Origin: Hesseltinella vesiculosa
Taxonomy: Eukaryota; Mucoromycota; Mucoromycetes; Mucorales; Cunninghamellaceae
Length of the DNA: 64,000 bases
Assembly: GCA_002104935.1 (NCBI GenBank)
Contig: MCGT01000044.1
Coordinates: 1 to 64,000 of the forward strand
Direction: 5' to 3'
This document shows, piece by piece, positions 33,567-43,417 of the stretch (its first letter is position 1; the number at the start of each line of letters is the position of its first letter). A program made the position numbers and the translations under genes. The notes beneath the pieces are model-generated. The model searched no databases. It was not told the DNA's origin and saw nothing but the letters and a program-made list of their open reading frames with translations.

Positions 33567-34686
33567 TTATTCTTCAACGACAGTCATCCAGCCAAGCTTG
33601 TCTTCCCTATCGCCACCTTGAATGCCTCGATAAATATCGTACAATTGCTTGAATCCAGGGCCAATGTCGGTTTGTTCGCCCGAGCCAATGTTGACGATGT
33701 TTCCGCCCTTGGCAATGCGCTTGATGGGGGTAAGGATGGCAGCCGTGCCCACAGCTGCCACTTCAGCAAACTTGCCTTGCTCTACTTCTTCAAACTTCAC
33801 CGGCCTTTCTTCGACGTTCCAACCGAGCCATTGCTCGGCAATGTCTTCGAGGGACAGGCGGGTGACCGATTGTAAAATGGTGCTGGAGTTGGGCGTGACA
33901 AAGGTGGGTTTGCCGGTGACAGGGTCGGGGTGAGTCAATGCAACAAAGTTGGATGTGGAAAATTCGTCAATGTAAGTGTTGGTCTTGCTGTCGAGGTGCA
34001 GAGTGATGGCGTAGCCTTTGTCCTTGGCACGGTACATGGGACCAAAGGTAGGCGCATAGTTTCCGCCGAGTTTAGTGGCGCCAGTGCCATTGGGAGCCGT
34101 ACGATCAAAGTCATCCACCACAAGGGCATCCACCGGCTTGACCCCGTCCTTGTAGTAGCTGGACACTGGCATCACAAACACGATAAAAGTGAATTCTGGA
34201 GCTGGAGCCATACCGATGCAGGGGCCGCTACCAAACAGAAAAGGGCGAATATACAGAGACCCGCCGGACGCTTTGGGTGGCACATACTCGAGGTTGGCTC
34301 TCACAGCCTTGATCACCCCTTGTTCAAATACGTCTTCAGGCACGCGGGGCATGTAGCCCATGTCGGCACTGCGTTGCATACGCTTACCATTCAGGCCAAT
34401 ACGAAAGACATGGACGCGGTCGTGGTCATCTCTGAACGCTTTGAGGCCTTCAAAACACTTTACATACGTGAGCTATTGTGGTTATACCCACCCCTCCAAC
34501 GCTTACCTGTTGTCCATAATGGAGGCCAGTGGCACACACATGAACCTTGATTAAAGGATCAGTCACCAGCTCCCCATTGTCCCATCCAGTTTCATTAGTC
34601 CAAGTGTACTTCATGAAGCCATTAGTATCTCGGTATTGGAAGCCAATGTCTGACCATTCTAGTTTATCGGTGGGAGGTACAACCAT
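33567..34686 (-). CDS. Branched-chain amino acid aminotransferase (BCAT)
   Basis: This PLP enzyme (fold type IV) transaminates Leu, Ile and Val. Exon 1 (34686-34507) gives MVVPPTDKLEWSDIGF and HYGQQ; exon 2 (34457-33567) continues with CFEGLKAFRDD. Other family blocks are YIRPFLFGSGPCIGMAPAPE, the PLP-lysine region ATKLGGNYAPTFGP (Lys before LGGNYA), YIDEFSTSNF (usually EVGTMN), TPNSSTILQSVTR and the C-terminal GTAAILTPI and GPGFKQLYDIYRGIQ. About 357 residues, normal for the family. No mitochondrial presequence is visible, so the cytosolic form is likely. It is upstream of, and on the same strand as, the HIBCH-like genes. Confidence 0.95.
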
Positions 34687-35321
34687 GCTTTTTTCGTAGC
34701 GTCGTAGGGAGCGATGTTAAGCGTTTTTGCAAAAGAAAAATGGAAAAAGATCTCCCGCCGGCTTTTTTTATTGACCGACGAAAAGGCATGAGTCATTTCC
34801 ACTACGGCAAAAAAAAAAGAAACTCCTGCAGCCCATTTGTGGCGGAAGAGACAAAGCTTGGGCGTCAACGTGACCATTCTTTTATTATGTCCTGCTGCCC
34901 GCCTTGCTGTGGGATAAACCTTTCTATTTAAGGCTTAAAAACGTGCTGGAATCGCCCAAAAAAGCATGAGCCCGCTAAAAGGCTCGACTTCGTTCCATAA
35001 TGGCAAGGATTGTGTCAAATTTTTGGCATGGTATATATTCGTATGCCAGGTGGTCATACTGACGTGCCTTGTACTCATTACCATACCTGATATAGGCGCT
35101 GACACGTTTGCTAAGTGGCTTGTTGACTGACGATTCCGTGGAACCTGGTTTCAGCACCAATGCATTGATGCTCTTTGCAGACGTATTGGACCGCATTGAA
35201 CTGTGCTATTTTTTTTTTGTGGATGTTGAAAGACAAGGTTTTTTTTTTTTTGAGCTTGCCTCATATTGTTGGTCGTTGACCCCTTGACGATCATCTGTCA
35301 ATTTATGCTAGTAATTCAGCA
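34687..35321. other. Intergenic; short ORF of unknown nature
   Basis: A reverse ORF at 34975-35196 (71-73 residues, RVSAYIRYGNEYKARQY segment) has protein-like composition but no family I recognise, and it sits next to repeats, so it may be a transposon relic. The rest holds the BCAT promoter and poly(T) runs. Confidence 0.4.
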
Positions 35322-35481
35322 GAGTTGAAACGAAACTGACCAAAAGTTGGCTGGGCAACCTTCATCAATCGACATGATTTTTTCTGGATCATTATTATTT
35401 GTCGTTTTGTACACTTTTTACAATATTTCCCATCGATCTGATCACCCAAGAGCGCTATGCAGTGTTTGCTTTTTTTTATTT
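35322..35481 (+). repeat. Dispersed repeat, copy B (partial)
   Basis: The stretch matches copies A (5371-5640) and C (60581-60845) over their second half: AAACTGACCAAAAGTTGGCTGGG, the CCTTCATCAATC segment, ATCATTATTATT, CATCGATCTGATCACCCAAG and CTATGCAGTG followed by a poly(T) run, in the same orientation. The first half of the repeat is not recognisable here. Confidence 0.7.
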
Positions 35482-35569
35482 TTTTTTTTACGAGACGAAG
35501 AGGTGTCATATTCAACTTCCGCACAGTTGCTTATTTTTTTTCTAGTCCTGTCTTTTCCCACGGCACTGA

Positions 35570-37820
35570 TTTTTGTCTTTGTCATCCAACCGCTTGCGAC
35601 TTCCAACAATCTGTGAAAAGACACATGAGAAGCCTCACTTACGACGAGTGATATCTCATTACTATTCACGAAGCCATAACGACACCAGCGCCAAACGCAA
35701 GGATGCAGTCCAACCATGGCTGAATGCAGTTGTCGACTTTATGCATAACTGCGTCTTCGTTGACAAGTCAAGGGTCTAACCTCCTACTCTCCATCGCATA
35801 TAAAACAGAGTATCGTGCCTGCGCTTACAATTCAACCTCTAAGCCTAGCTTATTTTAACCAGCATGCTTCAAGGAATCTCGATGTGCTGCTGCTGGTTTA
35901 TTAGAAATCTATTTTCAAAAATCAATATGACGCCATGCATTGCTGTAATCTCTAGACTCAGCTCTTGAATCCCTGTCTAATGCCCTTGGAATGAGACCTT
36001 GGAGACCAATATTCACGGAGCTGTGAGAAAAAAAAAACTGCTGGGCAAGTTTTTTATTGGCGCACCGCTTACTTGAGCTTTGAGCAAGTGGCCAAGCCTA
36101 GATTCGTAAAAACATCGACTTTTTGATCTAGGAGAGCTAATGACTTTTCTTTGAAACCACAAATAGAAGATATATTTTGTAGGTGGCAGCCTGATTTTCA
36201 GAAAGATTGAATAACAATTGCGTACTTTCACCCATGACGACGTGTGAAAGGAGCAATTCCCGATTTGGAAGAAAAAGGTCAATACAAAAAATGGCAGGGT
36301 GTGTGAATGACGAGAGGTAAAACGGATTGTATGACTGTTCGACGTAGAGGCAGGGTCAATGAGAAAAGCCATAGTTTTACGAAGGTTTTATAATGACTGG
36401 TTAAGGAGATATGGGCAGGAGAGGCTGTGGACTTGTAAGCGGAGGAAAATCAAAAGAGGTCGGTCAGAGAAGGCTTATGCCAGAGTTTGTGCACAATTGA
36501 TGTCTGGCAAATGGAAGTGAATACCACGTGGTTGCCACCGTGAACGTTAGCACAGTGTCTGTTGATGATATCATCACTGCTGAGGGGAAAAAAAAAAGAG
36601 GTGGGTTAAAAAGTTTTTTTTTTACACAGTGTCGCTGTCTGGCGGCAATCTTTTGAGATCGAACCGAGTTTGATGACATGGCACATGTATTTCATCTTCG
36701 AGCAAATGGATGGAACGTTTACGTATATGCAACTTTGACACCAAAAGTCGCGCAGCTCATCAACGACAGGATCATGACGATTCCAAGACAAAGCGAGAGG
36801 GGTGGTCGTAAATCAGATAATCATCCGTCGCTGTAGGGTTAGCAATGATATCGTTGGCCATAACATCAAGCTTTTACGAAACATGAACCACACCAAGTTT
36901 GCGTACAATCTCAGGCACACGCCTTCTCTGACCAACCTTTTTGATTTTCCTCCGCTTACAAGCCCACACACTTTCATGCCTATATCTCCTTAACCAGTCA
37001 TTGTACAACTCTCGTAAAACTATGAATTTCTCATTGACCCTGCCTCTACGTCGAACAGTCATACAATCCGTTTACCTCTCGTCATTCACACACCCTGCCA
37101 TTTTTTGTATTGACCTTTTTCTTCCAAATCGGGAATTGCTCCTTTCACACGTCGTCATGGGTGAAAGTACGCAATTGTTATTCAATCTTTCTGAAAATCA
37201 GGCTGCCACCTACAAAATATATCTTCTATTTGTGGTTTCAAAGAAAAGTCATTAGCTCTCCTAGATCAAAAAGTCGATGTTTTTACGAATCTAGGCTTGG
37301 CCACTTGCTCAAAGCTCAAGTAAGCGGTGCGCCAGCAGTTTTTTTTTTTCGCCTTCTTTTTCTCACAGCTCCGTGAATATTGGTCTCCAAGGTCTCATTC
37401 CAAGGGCATTAGACAGGGATTCAAGAGCTGAGTCTAGAGATTACAGCAATGCATGGCGTCATATTGATTTTTGAAAATAGATTTCTAATAAACCAGCAGC
37501 AGCACATCGAGATTCCTTGAAGCAATATACTGGTTAAAATAAGCTAGGCTTAGAGGTTGAATTGTAAGCGTAGGCACGATACTCTGTTTTATATGCGATG
37601 GAGAGTAGGAGGTTAGACCCTTGACTTGTCAACGAAGACGCAGTTTTGCATAAAGTCGACAACTGCATTCAGCCATGGTTGGACTGCATCCTTGCGTTTG
37701 GCGCTGGTGTCGTTATGGCTTCGTGAATAGTAATGAGATATGACTAGTAAGTGAGGCTTCTCATGTGTCTTTTCACAGATTGTTGGAAGTCGCTAGCGGT
37801 TGGATGACAATGACAAAAGC
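35570..37820. mobile_element. Foldback element with ~925-bp inverted arms and Tc1/mariner-like fragments
   Basis: Bases 35570-36495 are nearly the reverse complement of 36895-37820 (for example GTCATCC at 35581 pairs with GGATGAC at 37802-37808; identity is high through the arms with small indels and some diverged stretches near the centre). The spacer is about 400 bp. The outer part of each arm encodes a peptide similar to Tc1/mariner transposases (KPHL...YYSRSHN...NCVFVDKS), where the usual acidic residue after VD appears as Lys. Each arm has a TATAAAA box (35799-35805 in the left arm). No intact transposase is left. Target-site duplications were not found by eye. Confidence 0.8.
35799..35805 (+). 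promoter_or_regulatory. Candidate TATA box in the left arm
   Basis: TATAAAA lies 40 bp after the stop of the transposase-like fragment and is mirrored in the right arm on the other strand. No coding region starts downstream within the arm, so it may drive a non-coding transcript or be inert. Confidence 0.3.
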
Positions 37821-37863
37821 AGTAAATTAGGTGCCCATTGGAGACAAAGACCAAAAAAAAAAA

Positions 37864-38009
37864 AAATGCAAACTTTTTATTGGCTGACCGCTTAGCTGAG
37901 CCTTGACTGGTTGGAGGCCAAGCATAGAATTTTAAAAACATCGACTTTTTTTTGATCTAGAAGAGTTTATGACTTTTTTTTGAAACCACAAATAGAAGAT
38001 ATATTTTGT
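37864..38009 (+). repeat. Third partial copy of the foldback arm
   Basis: This segment matches 36042-36180 in direct orientation: AAGTTTTTTATTGGC, CATCGACTTTTTGATCTAG, TGACTTTTCTTTGAAACCAC and AATAGAAGATATATTTTGT, with scattered substitutions. It runs directly into the minisatellite at 38021, so the array may have grown from the end of this fragment. Confidence 0.85.
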
Positions 38010-38020
38010 CAGCACTTTTT

Positions 38021-38830
38021 TGCTGAAAGTGTGGGCTAAACGTTTTATTTTGTTTGGGCGGAACGTCGCATGTTTTTAGCCTGAATTCAAGCCGCCCAAC
38101 ATTTTTTAGCTGAAAGTGTGGGCTAAACGTTATATTTTTTTGGGTGAATCTTCGCATGTTTTTAGCCTTGTATCCAAGCCGCCCAGCATTTTTTTGATGA
38201 AAGTGTGAGCAAAACGTTTTAATTTTTTGGGTGAATCTTCGCATGCTTTTCGCCCTGTGTCCAAGCCGCCCAACATATTTTTGCTGAAAGTGTGAGGTGA
38301 ATCTTCGCATGTTTTTAGCCTGAATTCAAGCCGCCCAACATTTTTTGCTGAAAGTCTGGGCTACACGTTTTATTTTTTTTGGGTGAATCTTTGCCTGTTT
38401 TTAGCCTGTATCCAAACTGCCCAACATTTTTTGCTGAAAGTGTGGGCTAAACGTTTTATTTTGTTTGGGTGAATCTTTGCCTGTTTTTAGCCTGTATCCA
38501 AACTGCCCAACATTTTTTTGCTGAAAGTGTGGGTTAAACGTTTTATTTTGTTTGGGGGAATCTTCGCATGTTTTTAGCCTGCATCCAAGCTGCCCAGCAT
38601 TTTTTGCTGAAAGTGTGGGTAAAACGTTTTGTTTTGTTTAGGCGAAATTTCGCATGTGTTAAGCCCTTTATCAAAGCCGCCCAACACTTTTTTACTGAAA
38701 CTGTGGGCTAAACGTTTTTTTTTTTGGGCGAATCTTCGCATGTTTTTAGCCCTGCATTAATACCGCTTAAAATTTTTTTGTCGTTTCTGTGGGCTAAACC
38801 TTGTAAGTTTTTTAGGTTGAACTCTAGCAC
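38021..38830 (+). repeat. Minisatellite, 87-bp period, about ten units
   Basis: The word GCTGAAAGTGTGGGCTAAACG recurs (variants allowed) at about 38021, 38108, 38195, 38282, 38346, 38432, 38519, 38605, 38692 and 38779, giving periods of 87, 87, 87, 64, 86, 87, 86, 87 and 87 bp. Each unit also holds GCATGTTTTTAGCC and AAGCCGCCCAAC. One unit is shortened to 64 bp and the last two are the most diverged. Because 87 is 29 codons, the reverse strand of units 1-4 stays open (37957-38310) as a Lys/Arg/Phe-rich repeat peptide, probably by chance. Confidence 0.93.
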
Positions 38831-40055
38831 GATATTAAGCCTTGCAATTTAGTAGTCAGACATTCATTTGCTGGAGCCATGGGACCCTCAGGCGAACTGA
38901 TCAAAATCATAGCGTAAAGCTGATCTAAATATAGTCAGTTCAGTTTTGCGAATGAGTTCAATATGACGAGTAATGGCAATGATTGAAGGGAACTCCTAGT
39001 TATCTGATCGGAGAGCTAGAAGGCTGACGAAGATGCACTACAAATTAATTTTGTTTGCACTTGACTTATTTCCCGCGTACTTGAAAAGACCGTTCCCTCG
39101 TCAAAAATGTTAATTCCTCCTTTTTTTTATTATTAATATTTTTGCGTCCGGGTAGGTGAATACCAAAAACAGAACACGCGTTATCCTGGTTGCCTCCATG
39201 TCCTGTGCAGCGTTGTGTCCCGGGATTTTCTGAAAGAGCACTCCCTTTTTGATTTATTGTTGCGCATACGATGTGAAGAGGGAAAAATGGAAAAGAAAGA
39301 GTGCACGGACAAGAAAGGGTGCTTAGACTTTCAAAAATCTTCAACTTGTTCTAGTTGAAGGTTGAGCATTTGGCAGCCTTCAAACGTTAGGTTTGGAGCA
39401 TATAAGATAGAGTTTTTGATCAAAGTCTATGGTTATTTCTTTCACAATATTCAAAAAAAAAAACCTGCTGAACAGCACTTTTTGGTTAATGGCAAAGCAA
39501 AGGTTTGCTGAAAAATCAACATGATGGAAAAAAATTGCCAGCGAAAATGTGTTGCCCCATGTTTGTTGCTAATTGGAAGATCGCCAGCGTCTGGCACCGA
39601 GGATCGTAGATGTCTGAATGAGTGGTGTTGGACTCTTCGATTTGGTGGGATCACCCAGATCGCTTAGTGCAGTGCGCTGAGATTTTTATTTTGAAGCTGA
39701 GAAACTCGACCAGTGGCAAAAAAAAGCTCCTCGGGAAAGTCTTTAAATAAAAAAAAAAACCACAAGGGTAGACATTGTATAAAGTGAAAAGGAGTTTGCC
39801 ACATGGAGCTGGCATTGACAATGGTCACACGACGCTTCGTGATGTGGTGGTCAGTGCAACGACGCAGTTGAAGCTTCCCACGGTCCATTTGGCCCAAGAA
39901 AACATGATCAATGCCAACTTTCTTTTTTCAGCCGACAATTTTTTTATTCTCTTCTTTGTTTCGAAACTTTTTTTTTTCTGTCACTCAATCGTATGGAAGA
40001 TTCAAAAGGGAATGTTTTACGCCATCGATATGAAAAGAAAAAAGATGATCAAGCA
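38831..40055. other. Intergenic stretch, no gene supported
   Basis: Only short ORFs without family features occur, such as 39066-39344 (reverse) and 39775-40110 (forward). The last 300 bases are the leader of the next gene. AT-rich with short homopolymers. Confidence 0.6.
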
Positions 40056-43000
40056 ATGGCAAGTCCCAAAGGCAATGGATCAGTGGGAAAAACGGCCAGA
40101 GGCGAACGTAAGAAAAGAGGGGTTTACTTCTTTTTTGTTGATGTTGACCAAGGGAGGGTTTTTGTTTGGTAAGGCTTCCAAGTCCCGGAAACGCATGATA
40201 TGGTGACATCGCTTTTCCACCCACTGGCACCAAAATCGGTGTTTGATTTGTGTACGCTTGCCTGCATGGGCGTGCAAGGATTCCTTTGGCTGGTGCTACC
40301 CAACGCTGTTGGTAAATACGTCCTGCTTCTGTGCTTTACATTTTGGCGACTCTCATATAACCTTGGCCTTGGCGTGCTGCTTAAGAACCAAAGTGACAGT
40401 CAGGAGTTGGTGCGTCTGTATCAAAAACACAAGCTTCGGGACAACAAATGGATCCAACGCCAGCTCTCCATAAAAATGAGCGACGATTATGACTTTGAGG
40501 CGATGCCAGACGAATACAACGCTTGGCTTCTGTTCCGTCAGCTGGTGGATGTGATATTGATGAATGATTTTACCTCTTATGCACTGTTTGTCCTTGCTTG
40601 GTTCAACACATCGACGTTTTCCATGTCCTTTTATGCCATGCTAGGTGATCTGTTCCGGTGGTCCTTCGGCATCTTTTTGATCCTCTTCAACGTTTGGGTC
40701 AAAGTGGACGCTCACCGGGTCGTCAAAGACTATGCTTGGTGTAAGCTACAACAAGAAAGATCAGAAAAAGGAATGACTTTATGTATCTTTTCGGTTAGAC
40801 TGGGGAGACTTTTTTTTCCTGATTGAACAATCTTTGACGTTTGATGGCGTGTTTGAAATGGCACCGCATCCGATGTGAGTAACAGCAGCCATGAAAAGGT
40901 TTCATCATCGCCAACGTCTCCCTTCTATTTTTGTAACTCTCTAGGTATTCAGTCGGTTACTTTGGTTACTATGGTCTGTCACTACTGAGCGCAAGCTATA
41001 TGGTTTTATTTGTGAGCATTGCAGCCCATTGTATGCAATTTGCCTTTCTGATTCTAGTCGAAACGCCTCGTAAGGGATAGCCTAGAGACAGAAGATCGGA
41101 AGAGGGGCTGGTGCCTCATCTTTTCCCTTCCCTTAGACATCGAGAAAGTGTACAACCCTCAAAAGCTCCCAAAACACCAACCGCGAGTCAACATGACATT
41201 AGACGACGATATAAAGCTGATGATGGTGGCCATCGAGAAGAACGCTGGCCGAGATATGGCGCCGTTTTACTTTAGACCTGATCTGATTGTCTTCAAAAAC
41301 TTTGATATCTTTCGTTCGACCGACCTGATGTCCTTGATCGTCATCGTATATTCGTTTTTACTGCCGGCCTTGGTGCCAGGTGATGCTGGAAAATGGCTGG
41401 CGTTCTGCCAAGCATTGGTATGGCGATGCATCTACAGCCTCGGGCTTGGTGCACTCCTTCATGCACAGTCCGACACGATGCTTTACACACGTCACTTTCT
41501 CAAGTGGGGTGGCACAGCTGCCGACGCCTTTCAGCACTGGAAAAGCATCTACAACATGGCCCTAAGCATGACCTACATTACTTTTATCATTGCTTGCTGT
41601 AAATTCTACTCTTTGCCTCAAGACTGGACCTATGGAATGACTTTGTTACGCCATGTGCTTGGATTGGTAACAAAAAAAAAAAAAAACGCACCGGCTTATG
41701 CCTTTCTAGGCTTTCATAGCTTTGCATATCTTTACGTCCATGTCTATCTATGATGTGCTGGGGGATTATGGTTGGTTCTATGGAGATTTCTTCATTGATC
41801 AACAACGGCACACGCTTCTCTATACAGGGATTTATCGGTAAGATGCCCATAAAAAAAAGCAAGGTGAACTGACTGCACCGGGCCGAGACAGGTTTTTGAA
41901 CAACCCAGAAAAAATCATCGGAAGTTCTGGATTTTGGGGCATGACGTTAATCACCAACCATTGGCTTATTTATGTACTTGCTCTATGGTCCCAAGTGTGC
42001 AATTTGCTATTCATTCATCATGTCGAAGAGTAAGATTACACACTTTTTGGCTAGTGCTCACCCACGCCCGCCACTCTATTTTTTTTTAACTTAGCCCACA
42101 CATGCGCAAATTATACGGAGAAGCCATTCGACAAGAATCAGGTGTGACAAAGACCGTTCGTAATGCCCTGACGTCGATCCCCGCTGCTGTTAGCTCAATG
42201 TTGAAGCCGCTCGTGACCATCATTAATGGTGACAGCCATTCCATCGAAAGGCTTGAAAGCGCATTTGAAGGGACAGCATCGTCCATGTCGTCCATTCCTA
42301 AAGGTACAGACAAGCTCCTACCGCCGGTTATTTTTTTTAACAACCAAAACGTTTTTTTCCCCCTGCAAATAGTGGGATCGTCGGTGCTACATGACTTGAT
42401 AAAGGAAACCAAGAACCATCATACCGAAGCCAACTCGAACGGCAACATTCAAGACTGTCACGTACATGTGCAAAAGGAACACTATGCATTGGGACAGGCA
42501 GTGGTGGTGAAATGGAAAGGGGCAAAGCAAGCGTACCATGAAAGCTGGGTCGGTATTTTCAAACGTTCGGAAGCGTCAAATCCGCCGTCTGGACTGGCCA
42601 CCACTCGCGCCGAAGGTCACTGGGCTTGGATCAATGACAACCAACAGACTGACGCCGACATAACTCATGGCGAAGTAGTCTTCAGAGGACCACAGGTGCC
42701 TTGGAAACCCGGTGCCTATGAATGTCGGTTCCACGCCGGTAGCTCGCATAAAGTCCTGGCCACCTCGATACCTTTTGAGATCTCGAGTAAGAAAGAGGAA
42801 AGAAAAAAATAGCCTGATCGGTTCTGTATTGCATCGTAGGCCCTATCATACCCAGCATCCAAGATCAGGATGCCCTGCAACTGTTCATGCTTAAAATGGT
42901 CCAACAACTGATGGGGAATGACGTCGAGCGCATGCCGATGTCTGAAATTGACACCTATCATTTGACAGACATCGAAGCCAAGGTCCTTTCGGGATTGGTG

Positions 43001-43172
43001 ATCGATCTTTTCAAAGTCAACTTTGCCTGGCAAGTGATGCAAATGGACACAACAGTGACCAAATTAACTACACGAGCAAGTGGGAAAAAAAAAATCGACG
43101 ATCATCTTACCTATTTTCTTGTTATAGATCCGTCATGCGCATGAGATTCTCTGTTTCTCCCACAAGCAGTAA
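40056..43172 (+). CDS. CHO2: Phosphatidylethanolamine N-methyltransferase (Cho2/PEM1 type)
   Basis: The enzyme carries out the first methylation of phosphatidylethanolamine to phosphatidylcholine, in the ER membrane. The start at 40056 opens a short exon (40056-40107; [17 protein letters not shown]) that joins 40174 in frame to give the family-defining [17 protein letters not shown]. Multiple membrane helices follow (for example [17 protein letters not shown]). Two similar methyltransferase halves are visible, each with a glycine/tyrosine catalytic strip: [18 protein letters not shown] in the first, and YTGIYRFLNNPE...[10 protein letters not shown] in the second. The C-terminal region has [27 protein letters not shown] (partial) and ends SHKQ. 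About nine introns; junctions checked at 40107/40174 and 40740/40799. Confidence 0.92.
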
Positions 43173-43417
43173 GAGGCTCTATAGCATTCATTTACATTCG
43201 TTCATTAGAATTAAAAACACGGACAAGGATGAGGTTTCCCTTTTTTTCTCAGCTCATTTCATGCAGAGCAACATTCCTTTTGTGAACAAGCAGGGGAAGC
43301 ACCAAGTACGCTTTTTATTGGCTGACGGGTTCGGAAAACAATAAAAAAAAAGCTAAAAAAAAATGGCCTTCCCTTCTTTGTCCTGCACTTCTCATTGCAT
43401 TCATCAGATCTTGCTTC

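Noticed and set aside
36013..36372. 119-codon reverse ORF in the foldback arm and its near copy at 37110-37376
   Set aside because: The two are the mirrored arms read in the antisense direction; neither has protein family features.
37957..38310. Reverse ORF encoding a 29-residue repeat protein
   Set aside because: It is produced by the 87-bp minisatellite whose period is divisible by 3; there is no start context and it runs into the foldback fragment.
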